DNA of 64,000 nucleotides from Trebouxia sp. TZW2008 (Eukaryota; Chlorophyta; Trebouxiophyceae; Trebouxiales; Trebouxiaceae): assembly GCA_002118135.1 (NCBI GenBank), contig BDIU01000216.1:283955-347954 (forward strand), in the 5' to 3' direction. Below are positions 46,501 to 59,342 of the stretch, piece after piece. The stretch's first letter is position 1, and the number at the start of each line of letters is the position of its first letter. The translations under genes and the position numbers were made by a program. The notes beneath the pieces were generated by a model. That model had not been told where the DNA came from, searched no databases, and saw nothing but the letters and a program-made list of their open reading frames with translations.

Positions 46501-48178
46501 GCAACAACCAGCCCAGTTCAGCTGCTAGCAGAGTAGGTCAGCGCGCAAAAGTGTTCAGCTGAATTGTCCGTTTTCAAAAAGAGTGGATCATAGCAGCATG
46601 TCTGCATAGCATTGCAGCTTGCATGCTTTGACCTGATATAGGCGCTTGCTCCACTTGTTCATGCATGTCAGATGGTAAGGATATGCCAAATCATGCAAGA
46701 TTTGATGTGCTTGGTGCAGGCTTGAGCGACTCAAAATCACCACACAGGGTGTTCACCCGACCTCCTATGGATCTTGGACCGTACATAGTCTGATTGGTGC
46801 TGTTTTTGTTGCGTGTGTGGTACTCTTACAACATGACATGTACATGCTTGATACAAGCAGACTAGATATCAGCTTATTGCCTCTCTGCCACATAATGCAG
46901 GGCGCCATGGACCCCAAGATGATGGACGCCTTGCAAGGGGACGCCAATGCCGGCAACTGGGAGGAGCAGCTGAAGGCGCTCAACATGACTCCTGAGGAGG
47001 TCATCCAGAAGATTATGAGCGATCCTGAACTCGCTGGGGTGAGTTGCACAGAGCACTGCTAGTATTGCAAAGCTGTCTGTATTCAGGACCGTCCATGTCT
47101 TCGCAGCAGTTTGCTGCTGTTCTGAGGTGTGTGTTGCATCAGCTGAAGGCGCTCAATAAGACGTCTGACGAGGTCATTCAGAGGATATTGAGAGACCCTG
47201 AACTTGTCGGCGTGAGAATCAGTGTTCATGTTGCTGATGTACAGATTTGATACTGCATCAATTGTACAGCCATGACGCCTGAGGAGGTCATTCAGACCAT
47301 CAAGAGCAATCCTGAGCTTGCTGAAGGCGGCGCATGCAGTTGGTTTCAGCTTTGCTTGCACTGCCGCATGTTTGCCTGCATCATGCCGGTGTCAGCGTCG
47401 TCTGATCTTGCTCACTACCATAGGGCTTTGGTCTGCGCTTCTAGCTCAACATAAAGTAAACTTGGACAGCGTTTAAAGCACTCGACAGTCTGTTGAGGCC
47501 TCTCAAAATTCAGCTGACGGCATAATGTTCTCTTTCTTCTAAGGCTCAGAGGTCACTTGGGCGTCACAGTACCTGTGACACCACTCACATTTAAGCTGAT
47601 GCATATGCTGCACAGCTCCAAATTCATAAATTCTCTTCCTTTCTGAACTTGTCTGGTGTGTGCAGTCCTTCAGCAAGCCTGAGGTGCAAGCAGCCATCAT
47701 GGACTGCACACAAGATCCCATGAACATCCTCAAGTACCAAAGCAATGAGGAGATCATGCGGGTAAGCTGCTGCTGCTGAAAAATCCCCCCCTGTAGAGTT
47801 CAAGAGCGCTGCATAATTGAATTGATTTGATGCTGAGTAACGTGCTTGTAAGCATTGCCTCATCTATCTGCAAGTCTTGTAAACGCCTCCACAAGCAGAC
47901 ACTCAAGGCATAGCACGTTTGTATTGGCTGTGCTGCATCACTGCAAAATTGTGGGCACACTTGCCTTTTGTTCCTGCTGTTGACTCCATGATGACAGTTT
48001 GCCAGCAGCAGCATCTCTGCAATCATTCGTCCAACAATCAGCATGCGCTTGAAAGCTCAAAGCTCAGCATGCGCTTCAAAGCTCTCTCACAATCCCGCTG
48101 CTGTGTGTACAGGTGTTCTCAAAGATGCAAGAGCTGTTCCCAGCTCAAGGGCCCCCTGGCAGCATGCCTATGCCATAG
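40542..48178 (+). CDS. TIC40: TIC40, chloroplast inner-envelope import co-chaperone
   Basis: TIC40 sits in the inner envelope and works with TIC110 and stromal Hsp93 during protein import. Exons: 40542-40695, 40768-40817, 40921-41148, 42719-42911, 43442-43686, 44861-44947, 45499-45603, 46159-46284, 46901-47038, 47666-47761, 48113-48178; 1488 nt, 495 aa, all phases consistent. Exon 1 is a Ser/Arg-rich transit peptide with no acidic residues. Exon 3 has the single membrane helix (LLWVLVGVVIATVVSKVYG) after a Gln/Tyr/Pro-rich stretch. Exon 4 starts MMQQAMKAAMKG like the plant post-membrane helix. The C-terminus carries the two Sti1/NP-type modules: MERMLKDPNMQKMLYPYLP...MRNPQTFEWM, LTPEEV-like MTPEEVIQKIMSDPELAG, KPEVQAAIMDC..PMNILKY and VFSKMQELFP. 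Exons 4, 5, 6, 7 and 9 are echoed in adjacent introns. The echo of exon 4 at 42522-42644 keeps an in-phase acceptor and donor and might be included in some transcripts. Confidence 0.94.
42522..43030 (+). repeat. Echoes around TIC40 exon 4, one possibly functional
   Basis: 42522-42644 begins after tgcag with MM(R)QAMKAAMKG and ends ATG|GTTACC. It is 123 nt long and phase 0 at both ends. The main exon follows at 42719-42911. A donor-side copy (atgccaggggggcgcccaacatcctgcaacagggtcaggccagcccccc, no acceptor) follows at about 42955-43025. Confidence 0.85.
43038..44025 (+). repeat. Echoes around TIC40 exon 5
   Basis: Two 5'-part copies (catgactgcagac(c/g)(a/c)aaggctgcagcag) lie at about 43050-43100 and 43200-43290, before the real exon 43442-43686. 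A donor-side copy (cccaagcaagcagcctccctcacagatgtggtaagctttg) lies after it at about 43988-44028. Confidence 0.87.
44670..45425 (+). repeat. Echoes of TIC40 exons 6 and 7 acceptor edges
   Basis: tccaggacttg...tgatggatatgtcatttgcaggaaa (about 44675-44718) duplicates the 44825-44865 acceptor region of exon 6. tgtcttgtaggttgaggcgtatgcacagccgcagcag (about 45380-45418) duplicates the exon 7 start (45490-45525). Confidence 0.8.
47130..47330 (+). repeat. Two downstream echoes of TIC40 exon 9
   Basis: About 47135-47215 (LKALNKTSDEVIQRILRDPEL) and 47270-47325 (MTPEEVIQTIKSNPELA) repeat the end of exon 9 (46901-47038) including a GT-type donor in the first. Neither has the MDPKMMDAL start or an acceptor. 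Confidence 0.9.
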
Positions 48179-49100
48179 ACATGCAGATGAGAGTGTGTTA
48201 CAGCTTCCAGAAAGAAAAGAAAAATGCAAAAGCTACGCCTGTAGGCGTCATAGCGTGAGCCTCTGTCTGAAGAGGCAGCCTGAGATCACAGCTTCCAGTA
48301 TAACAAAAAGAAAAGAAAAGTCTACGCTGTTAGGCGTCATAACGGGAGCCTCTGTCCAAAGAGGCAGCCCAAGATGCTTCCAGTATACATGCAGAGTCAC
48401 GTCCATGCCTTTCATCAATCTTCCTTGTTTCTTCCAGGCTCATTTTCAGGCTCATTAAGTCACTGCTGCTACACGTTTCAGCCTCTGCCAGTGGATCTAT
48501 GGCTGACTAGCACATCTGGAAAGAGTTCACCTTGGCACTTTCAGCGCAGTGTTGTTAATAATCACTGGGTAGCGCTGCATGCTGTGTCGAAAGCATTCAA
48601 CTAGGGGTGTAAGGGACTGATTGGATGTACCGAGTTGGGTGCCACGTATCAGACATCACCATTGCTGTAAGTCAAAGCGTGCCCGATGTGCGGTTCTACC
48701 TTGAGGCGCACACATCTAGTTGCTGTAGGTCTTGATGCCATCACAATGTCATGTTGAAGCCATGCATGTACATGGTCCAGTGGTCCTTGTTACAATAGTT
48801 CACCTTCCTGACGATCCACAGCTTGCTAAAGCTGTGCTGCATTGGAAATGATGTCACATTCAGCATAGACGCACCGCTAAAAGCTGCAAACATGCATTTG
48901 GCTGCATTCTCCCAGCAGGCTAATTAGGGCAACAGCAGGGCGTTAGGGCAAAATCCAGCATACGAAATTTCAAATTATGGGAACCATTGTTGCTTTGGCT
49001 TGAAGCGGCTCTCAATTCGACGGCACCGAGTAAGTCCAGCTTCAGCTTTGTGGAGCGCTACAGCCGCACTTTCGGGTCGCAGCAGCGTTGCAAGCCTGCC
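48179..49100. other. Intergenic region TIC40 / CDKB
   Basis: These 922 bp contain the duplicated hairpin block listed separately, then featureless sequence up to the CDKB start. The frame upstream of the CDKB ATG is open but has no ATG of its own. Confidence 0.55.
48204..48376 (+). repeat. Duplicated double-hairpin block after TIC40
   Basis: Two about 88-bp units, each with an A-rich stretch (agaaaagaaaa), a stem ACGC...GCGT (48235-48248; 48324-48337) and a stem GCCTCT-6 nt-AGAGGC (48259-48276; 48348-48365). The second stem is perfectly kept in both units although the loop differs. It starts 26 bp after the TIC40 stop, so it is probably in its 3' UTR. Confidence 0.88.
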
Positions 49101-51054
<1,954 letters not shown>

Positions 51055-51605
51055 TGACAACATTGGCAGGGCAACATGTACTATACGAGGCCTGTGTTGT
51101 CTGTGTGTCCTGTGGTTCTGCTTTTTGTTTGGTTGCAATGTGCATTTGGTCCAGGTCTTGTTTGCAGCCCAATCGGCCCTTCCCTATTTCAGCATTATTG
51201 GTCACATTTTATCGTCTGTCATGCCACCAATATTTGCAGCCAAGTCTGGCGCGTCAACCTGAGCTGGGGACCTTTGCGCAGTCCATCGCGTGCTCTATGA
51301 GCATGTCTTATGCATATCCCAAATTAGCAGCCTTCAAGGCATTAACTATTGTGGTAATGACACTGTGTGTGCGCACCTCTCAGGCCAATTTCGAGTGCTT
51401 GGTAGCTTTGAGTGCAACATACCAGGACAGTTCAGCGCAATGCATACCATTTTCATCGGTCTTCTCACGCCTCTGAGCTGTTGAACATTCAGGTCTCATG
51501 AATAAGCTGGTAGCCTCTGCATTCTTGCATGTGTGGCTTGACTTTCTCGCTTGCACGGAAAACATAGAACAATACGCTGAAGCCTGTCGTGCATCTCGAG
51601 CCCCA
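51055..51605. other. Intergenic region CDKB / DUF2237 gene
   Basis: 551 bp. An in-frame ATG at 51498 could extend the next gene, but its residues are acidic and not transit-peptide-like. No other feature is seen. Confidence 0.5.
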
Positions 51606-52760
51606 ATGCATCAAAGCGTTCAGTGGACGACGCAGCGCTGCTGTGCAGCAGGCTGCTCTTCACGCTTGCGGAACCGATCTGCAACACATGCCGCACATGC
51701 TGTTGAAGCTATGCAGTGCGACCGACCCGGTCGGTCGTTGCCTGCCAGCTTGGTGAAGGTACAAATTGTGCCATGTTCGGCTCATCGCGCCGCAGCAGAC
51801 TGACAACAGCGTCAAGCCGAAGCCTCCAACACAACAAGCAGGCTTGAGATATGCTTAACTTGATGTCTTGCAGACAACGTCAGAAAACAATAGATCTCAA
51901 AGGCTATGTGTGTCGGCTGAAGCTTCTCAGCCTCATTCACAGAGCTCCTCGCGACGTGACACGTTGATGCTGGGGGTAGGAACAGCAGCAGCAGCATCCT
52001 TTGCTGTTCCTGACAGCTCTTTGGCCGCGTCTAACGAGCCATTCGCGGTCGGCACTCCATCTCAAGCAGCTTAGCAGCAGCATATAGGTCTGTACGCTTG
52101 TGCTGACTGCGTTGCGATGGCTTGAATACAGAAGAACGTCCTGGGAGGCAAGTTGCAATTTTGCTGCACCAAGCCACTGACTGGCTTTTACCGAGATGGG
52201 TACTGCAGAGTTGGCCCAGAAGACCGTGGTGTGCACTCTATCTGCTCACAAGTTACACAAGAATTTCTAGATTTCAGTGCATCCCGCGGCAATGACTTGA
52301 GAAGTCTAGTCTCAGATGGTCAACGCTGGTGCCTCTGCGTGTCAAGGTCAGTTGCGCTCCATTGACTGGACTGCTTTTCTGCCTGTCTGTGAGGCACTTT
52401 TCAACACACAAGAGCCTCTCACATCTGCAATGCACAGGGTTTTGGGCATTTGTTGGATGCGCTGCAAATGTTTGCAGATATCGACAGTTGGTGCAAATGT
52501 CAACATGCAAGCATGCCAGCACAAGTGCTGCTTGTGCACTTGCTATGTTTAAAATCATCATGCATACAGCATGTGGCAGCTCAATTTGTGCCCTCACAGA
52601 AGGAGTCCCAAATAAGATGCTCAGCCTAGAGGGTTTTGTGCTGTGCAGATGGAAGGAGGCTCTGGATGCTGGTAAAGCGCCCCCTGTCATATTGGAGTCC
52701 TGTGCTGAGCAGGCCCTTGATGTGGTTTCCCTGGATCAGTTGAAGAAGTATGCTTTGTGA
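51606..52760 (+). CDS. DUF2237 protein with plastid-lumen-type N-terminus
   Basis: Exons 51606-51758, 51874-52047, 52132-52346 and 52649-52760; 654 nt, 217 aa, phases consistent. The last two exons encode the whole DUF2237 domain: NVLGGKLQFCC, TGFYRDGYCRVGPED, GVHSICSQVTQEFL, FSASRGNDL, RWCLCVSRWKEALDAG, APPVILES and a final LDQLKKYAL. DUF2237 occurs in bacteria, cyanobacteria and algae/plants, and its biochemical role is unknown. Exon 1 resembles a chloroplast transit peptide (basic, Ser/Ala-rich). Exon 2 adds a twin-arginine signal (SSRRDTLMLGVGTAAAAS ... SLAA), suggesting thylakoid lumen delivery by the Tat route. A longer start at 51498 is possible. A paralogue with a different N-terminus lies at 60614. 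Confidence 0.86.
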
Positions 52761-53735
52761 TGCGCCTGATGCTGATTTTGGCAAACGCATAAGGGAAGTG
52801 GAGCATGCTACCAGTTGGCATCCAGTCAGAACAGCAAGGACGATGCAGACAATGTTGTTGCAAAAAACAGTGTACCATCCCTGGCTTGCATTGCTGCTAA
52901 CTGCTACTGCTGCATTGACTTTTTCACTGCCGTGCATTTCAAATTACGTTGGAAAAGAGTGGCGGCCCAGCATTGTTTTGCAGCACAATCACGTATTTTG
53001 CTGCTGCATGGCTGCAGTTTGCCTTGCAGTTTGGCAGCTCTGCTTTCAGCGTGCAAGAGCATGACTGCACCTTATTTTTGGAAAGCAGGCAATGAAGTTG
53101 GCCCTTTTGTAGCGAAAGTCACAGTGGCAGCCATTTTGATATGTACGCATGTAGCCATAAGTTTCATTTGATTCGTTGACACTTGCTACAAACAGTTGAA
53201 AGCTGAGCTGGTAGCTAGGCTGCAGCGAGGCAAATTTAAAGCTGCAGCTCGTCAGGATAGGCCTGCAGCATGTAGTAGACACCCTCCATCCTGGCTCACA
53301 GTGAATTTTGTAGCAGCAAATTTGTTGCACGCCTTGTGCATCTGCCATGCAGCCTGTGACAGGCGCATGCTGTTGACAATGCAACACCGAATCTGCTGAG
53401 GGAGGAATGCAAAAAACTTCTTCATCCAACTGGTGGCTTGAATCGTTGCTCTCGGTCGAAGCCTCACGAGACACCTGGCGCATTGTGCAAGGAAATTGGC
53501 TGGTTTGCACCATATTGCTTTTCTCGGCAACAACAATTGCTTGACAGCTTGCGCAGCAATGCTGTGTTCGCTGGGAATCGCCTCCCAACCTGTCGCTCAT
53601 CACCAGCATGCTTCGCATGCCGCGATCTTGCTCAGGCCTACGTCCGCGGGCATGAGGAGATGCTTTACCTTGAACCAAAAAGTAAACAATGACTGCATCA
53701 TTGCAGTAAGCTAGACCAATGAAGAGGCTTCTTGA
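52761..53735. other. Intergenic region before the AKR gene
   Basis: 975 bp without a supported exon. It may hold a missing 5' exon of the AKR gene, because the latter's visible start is not transit-peptide-like. A 260-codon open frame on the minus strand (53046-53825) shows no conserved motif and overlaps the AKR exon antisense. Confidence 0.45.
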
Positions 53736-56700
53736 ATGGGTCACAACAGTTGTGTTGCACGCCTGCAGGCAGACCTCAAGAAGTGCAGGCTTTACGCAAA
53801 ACAGATCAAAGCTGAACTGTCTCAAGAGGGCAGCTCCCCGGTTTCACGCCGGCAAGCTTTGCTGTTGGGCGCTGGAACACTAGCTGCCTCGAGCTATGCT
53901 GTGCCAAGCACTGCTTTGGCTGAGCCGCAAGCTGTCACAGCCAAGGGAATACAATCAGCAGAAACTGTTGAACTTGGCCAGTCAGGCAAGGATTTTGCAG
54001 CACAGTCTGCGCTTTTGACACGTCACTGACCTGCAACTCCAGCCAATGTTTTGCTTGACAGGCCTGAAGATTAGTCCAGTAGGTGTTGGGGCTTGGAGTT
54101 GGGGTGACAGGACAGGTCAGCTTTCAGCTTCGGTACATTCTGCAGCTGCCTTTACATGTTCACATACAACATATATGCATACAAATGCATGAATGCACTC
54201 ATGGAGGACACAGATGTGGTAATACAGGCTACTGGGGATATGGCAATGAGTACCAGAAGGATGACAATCTGGAGGCATACAAAGCAGTTGTTGGCAATGG
54301 CATTAGCTTCATAGACACATCTGAGGTGGGGTTATGCAGATTCTCAAGCAGTGCCAAAGCTCATGTGCTGATGTCTGTTGGAACAAGACGTATGCAGCTC
54401 AATCATCTCAGCTTGTTCCATTTCCAGACAATCAAGGCAGTACAAGTCCCAGATACACAGTCACAGCCACAATGACAACATACTGGCTGATGTAGGTATA
54501 CGGTTTTGGGCTTTCTGAAGAGTTCCTGCAAGACTTCATGAAAGAGACAGGAACACAGCCAGTCATTGCTACCAAGTTTGCTCCACTGCCCTGGCGCTTC
54601 AGAGAGCAGAATGTTGTTGATGCTTGTAAGTAAGTCAATGTGCATCTTATGCATGCTACTGCGAGACTCCTCTCCAACTGCAATGCAGTTGCAAGTGCCT
54701 CTGTTGGCGTCTTTTCACAGCAACGCATTTGCAAGCGCATCGATTTTGATGCACATCACAGTACAATGCTGTTAGACAACAATTGCACCACGCATACGCA
54801 ATACAGTTGTATCTGCTCCCTTGCTAGCACCCGTTGTTATTATGTTTGCTCTATTGCATCGCTCACTTTCATGTTTACTGTAACTCACATTACTTCTCAG
54901 TGCTGCAATATCATGAGCACACCCAAGTAATTCCGTTCAGCTGCATGCAGTTGTGTCATGAGCGTTTCTCATGGGGCTATGTCCACTGCAGAGCAAGCCT
55001 GAAAAGACTACACATCAACAAATTGGGCTTGTACATGTTACACTGGCCAGGCTTCATCACAAACGGCTGGTGCAGCGATGCCTTTGCGCAGGGTCTGGCT
55101 GACTGCCATGATCAGTGTCTCACACCCAGCTGTTCATAGTGCTGCTGCCACTGCAGAGCAAGTCTCAAAAGACTAGGCATCAGCAAGTTGGGCTTGTACA
55201 TGATACACTGGCCTGGCTTCATCACAAACGGCTGGTGCAATGACGCCTTTGTGAAGGGCCTGGCTGACTGCCATGATCAGGGCCTCACACAAGCTGTTGG
55301 AGTCTCCAACTTCAAGCTGGCGCGTGTCAAGACAGCTCAACAAATTCTGAAGGTTTGCATATCTGGCCCATTTGGTAACACTATCAAAACCTCTCTGTAA
55401 GACAGAGTGCCAAGAAGTCTGCACAGGAGCTGTGATGTTCAATAGGGCAAGCCATCTGCGCTGCTTGTGCACCTCATCACTCGGTGCACAAGTGGCAATG
55501 CAGAGCTGTGTGCTTGCATTCTCTGGGAGTGGGCATGCCATGCACATGACGTGCACAGCTGGATATCTACATTTGCAATCTCAGCTGTCAGTATATGATG
55601 CCACATGCATATGCCCATATTTCTAGAGTTGGCTGCAGGACTGGGGCCTCAAAAGGTTGGCATGTACAGTATTTACAGTGGCATCTGTTTGGTTAAGTTT
55701 CAGGCAGCTGTGCTGCCTCGCAGAGTATGCTGTTATGCCAGCGGCAGCAGGCGCGGGCACCACGCTCGCATTGCCAGCAGAGTCAGACCTGTCACTCACC
55801 TCTAGCTGCAGCTGCGTGCAAGCTTGTGCTATACATTTGGACCGAGGGACAAACATGACATCAAACCAGGTGCAGTACAGCCTGCTGTACAGGGCTCCAG
55901 AGAAGAACATTGTCAAACAGGCTTGTGAAGAAGGGGGCACCACCCTTGTGGCGTACAGTCCTCTAGCACAAGGATCATTGTGTTGCTCTGTGTGCAGGAC
56001 CGGGGGACAAGCTTGGCATCGAACCAGGTGCAGTACAGCCTGCTGTACAGGGCTCCAGAGAAGAACGGTGTCAAGCAGGCTTGTGAAGATGGAGGCACCA
56101 CCCTTGTGGCCTACAGTCCCCTAGCACAGGGCCTCTTGACAGGTCAGATGCGTCTTGGTTGTTGATGTCCTGTAATGTGAATGGCAAACAATCTGCGCCT
56201 CAGCATGAGTCAAGTCGAAATGAGTAAGTCTGAAGCTGTGCAGATGCAGACTGTCTTGTTTGCCATCTTTGCGCATGACAAATGCTTGCTCAAGTTTGTC
56301 ATTGTGCTTCTCAGAAAGTCACTTTTTAAAGCCAGATAACGCAAAGTGCTTTGTGCATGCATGTATATCGCAAGCGTTTCACAAGATGTTGGTCGTCAGC
56401 TTTGTACAACAAATTTTCCCGCCAGCACCACGGCTAAGACCGCTTGACTAATGTGCAAGATGGCAGCTTAAGGTTGCAGCAAGAAGTCACAATACTTCAA
56501 GTATATTGGAAATTCAGACAGTAGCTGATCACCGCCTCATCAATCAGAACCAAACAAACAGCCCAACAAGTGCGCATTAAATCATCGCCTCTGCGTCCTG
56601 CAATCTTAAGCCCTGCAATGCTTGCGTCAAACATTGCGCCAGTCATCAAGCACAGAAGGGGTTGCTGAGGCTGTTGCTGCCTGTAATTCATCCAATCAGC

Positions 56701-57609
56701 CTTTGCGTAGCACCGCAAGATTCTCAGGCGATGTGACCATTTGTGCCATCAGTATTTGACAGCTGTCCCTGTCGTGATTCAGGCAAATTTACAGAGAACA
56801 ACCTACCCAAGGGTCCAAGAGGGGCCACCATCAACAAGGACAGGGTTGCCGAAGTACAGCCTCTGCTAGGGTTGATGCGCGACATTGGCTCTGCTCATGA
56901 TGGCAAGACTCCTGGCCAGGTAGCAGGAATAAACTTGATGCATCTGCTGAACCAGTTCATGCATGCCAGAGCCTCTGATTACCAATGCAAGAAGGACCTG
57001 TGCACAGGTGTCACTGCTGACGACACAAATGCAGTCATGCAGAGGTCGCCCAGGCTGTGCCCAAAATTCACACCATTGATAAAGGCTGACTGAGGCGTAG
57101 AACTTTGCTGTTTGGGCATGCCGCATCTGGCGACATGCCCATGCACATCAAACTGGGATGTGATCATGTGATTTGCTGCAAAGCTGCTGCCATTTGTGCG
57201 GTGTGATTGCTACAGGTAGCCATCAACTGGACAATCTGCAAAGGAGCACTGCCTATTCCTGGTGCCAAGAATGCCAGGCAGGCAAAAGAGGCTGCAGGTG
57301 AGTCATGAGCATGTCAACTTCTCAAAGGTCCGGTGATGCAGCAGTATGTCAACCCTGTCACAGATGTGCAACAGCAAGCAGAATGAGTGCCATGTTTCAA
57401 AGCAAGCCATTGCTGATCATGCATGGACATTGCTCATGTCATATGCATTGTGGTGCCCAAAATTGTGCAAATGGTCAGTTAGCGTGTTGCACATATGCAC
57501 ATATGCAGGAGCCTTTGGATGGAGACTGTCTGCTGATGAGGTGTCAGCCCTTGATAAAGAGAGCAGCAAGCTGCCATCAGCACTTGGCGCTCCTTTTGAA
57601 AACTGGTAG
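53736..57609 (+). CDS. Aldo/keto reductase with lumen-type twin-Arg signal
   Basis: NAD(P)H-dependent oxidoreductase of the AKR superfamily. Exons: 53736-53985, 54062-54115, 54228-54325, 54496-54629, 55157-55352, 55998-56142, 56783-56919, 57216-57297, 57509-57609; 1197 nt, 398 aa, in frame. Catalytic tetrad visible: Asp in SFIDTSE, Tyr in VYGFG, Lys in IATKF, His in MIHWPG. Other AKR blocks: [94 protein letters not shown]. The N-terminal exon has [17 protein letters not shown] and AVPSTALAE, a Tat-type lumen signal with likely cleavage after ALA. Intron 1 uses a GC donor (TCAG|GCAAGG). The visible ATG may be internal to a longer first exon, since the residues before QADLKK are not transit-like. 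Exons 5 and 6 have upstream echoes. Confidence 0.88.
54975..55135 (+). repeat. Upstream echo of AKR exon 5
   Basis: After a ccactgcag acceptor it encodes [20 protein letters not shown] and [20 protein letters not shown], close to the true exon at 55157, then diverges before the VGVSNF part. The catalytic His is kept, but there is no donor. Confidence 0.92.
55840..55980 (+). repeat. Upstream echo of AKR exon 6
   Basis: Encodes [34 protein letters not shown] and VAYSPLAQG, about 90% identical to exon 6 (55998-56142). Its acceptor is destroyed (tttgga in place of gcagga) and the donor side is absent. Confidence 0.93.
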
Positions 57610-58372
57610 TCATCACAAAGAGACATGCTTTGAATTAACAGTTTTTTTCAGGCAATTTCACTGAAGATCCTTTAGGCACAGTCTGTTAGGCTGCAGATAG
57701 GCACTGCTGCACATTTGCTGAAGATCAAGTACATCCTGCCAGGTGCATGTGACTGCTCCATGCATGAGGCTTGCCCGTCATCAAGAAGCAGCTTACTGTT
57801 CTTTGTTGTGCACCTTTGATCTGTTAAATGCTGATACCTATCCTGTGCGCAGTTTAGACGTCGACGCAGATCAGCATGTCATTTAACTGATTGTGGCAAG
57901 GTCAGCATCGGACAGTAACCCTGTTTGCCCAGCATAATTCAGGAGCATCAGACAAAGCAGGATGCTTTTCGAGGCTGTAAATCTCCCAAGTCCTGATGAC
58001 AAGCTCAAGCAACAAAGCCTTGCTCTGCCATGATGCAATGCCATGCTGTCTCTTTCTTTGGTCCGTGTGAAATTGAGCAACGCCGGCCTGTGAGGGGCAT
58101 CGGTGGCTGTACCTCTTGCGCCCTTCGACGTTCGATAACACCACAGTAAGTCTGTTGTGCAGCCTGCAGCATTGGCACTTAGCCGAGAACTGAGCGGTCC
58201 TGTGTCACGCTATGCAGGCAGATTTGAATGTTCGAACTTCGAAACGATCGGGACGGAAAAAAAAATCTCGGGATTGCTAGGCACAGCAAGGACATGCTTG
58301 CAAAGCTCGAGGCATGCAGAACTCGAACTTCGAAGCGCTCTTGAGTCAGTCTGTGCATACCTCACAGCAGAC
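57610..58372. other. Intergenic region AKR / GATA
   Basis: 763 bp. The frame upstream of the GATA ATG is open back to about 58157 but has no ATG. I see no other feature. Confidence 0.5.
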
Positions 58373-59342
58373 ATGTCATCCGAGACAAGCATGTCAAGCG
58401 ACGAGGCAATATCTACAGCTTCAGAAGGCGGCGAGCAGAACACATCCTGCGCGGAGAAGCCCAGCACGAGCAGTGGCTCAGAACATTCTGAGCAATTCGC
58501 TGAACGCAGCCTGTATTGTCTCGCCCTGGTGAACAGCGAGACTGGCGACGCTGTGAGGCCTGTGACAGACGAGGAGGCAGAGGAGCTGGCTCGCGCCCTC
58601 AGCACAGCGGAAAACCGCACGAAACCTCAGGCCAATGCTACCTCAGCAAGTGCCACTCCCACCAGCAGGCAGAATAGCGTGTCTCGCCCCAAGCCTGGCG
58701 GACCTTGCAACAACTGTGGCGTCATGGGTACGTGCTATTTCTCCAGTACTCATGTCACAGCGCCTGTTGCTGTAGCTCACGTGCATCGCCCAGCATTGGG
58801 AGGGAAGCTTGAGGGCACACGACGTTTCACTCACTTTTACCTCCGATAAAGCACTCGCACGACCGTTGCAGTTGCCGAACGACGGCATCTGATGTTTTAC
58901 CTTTCGTCTGGCCCTGTCGCGAACTAAGCTTCTGCAAGTCGCGACCTATGCATACCTGTCCCAGCTTGGCTAGGTTGTGTTCACCTTCCTGTGCTCACAA
59001 CGTGAAATGACAAGGCTCAGCACGACAGCATAGAACGGCCTGTATTGCATGCCTCATGAGCACAGCTTCCTTGGGTGACTGCTGTTGCTGTGTACCAACA
59101 GCAATGCTTTTTTGTTGTGTTCAACACGCTCATCTTGTGCTTGCACTGCAGACTCTCCTCAATGGCGCCGTGGTCCTGAGCAAGCGCCTGTCCTGTGCAA
59201 CGCTTGCGGCACAAGGTTCAGGAGGACCAGTCAGCTGGCAACTGGGGGACTCAGGGCTTTGAAACGAGCTGCAGAGGCTCAGAAGCAGCAGCAACTGCTG
59301 AAACACCCTAGGGTCAATGCTCTGGTTGCGTGTACTGTGTAG
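58373..59342 (+). CDS. GATA-type zinc-finger transcription factor
   Basis: Exons 58373-58727 and 59152-59342, joined in phase 1; 546 nt, 181 aa. The finger is C-NN-C / VMDSPQWRRGPEQAPVL / C-NA-C, i.e. C-x2-C-x18-C-x2-C, with the intron inside the finger between Met and Asp. After the finger come a basic RFRRTSQ and a Gln-rich helix. The N-terminal half is Ser/Glu-rich and acidic, possibly an activation region. Single-finger GATA factors of this spacing bind GATA sites and in green algae and plants often act in nitrogen, light or plastid regulation, but no target can be inferred here. Stop TAG at 59340-59342. Confidence 0.9.

Noticed and set aside
53046..53825. 260-codon open frame on the minus strand
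   Set aside because: No motif, biased composition, overlaps the AKR exon antisense and the spacer. Consistent with chance openness.
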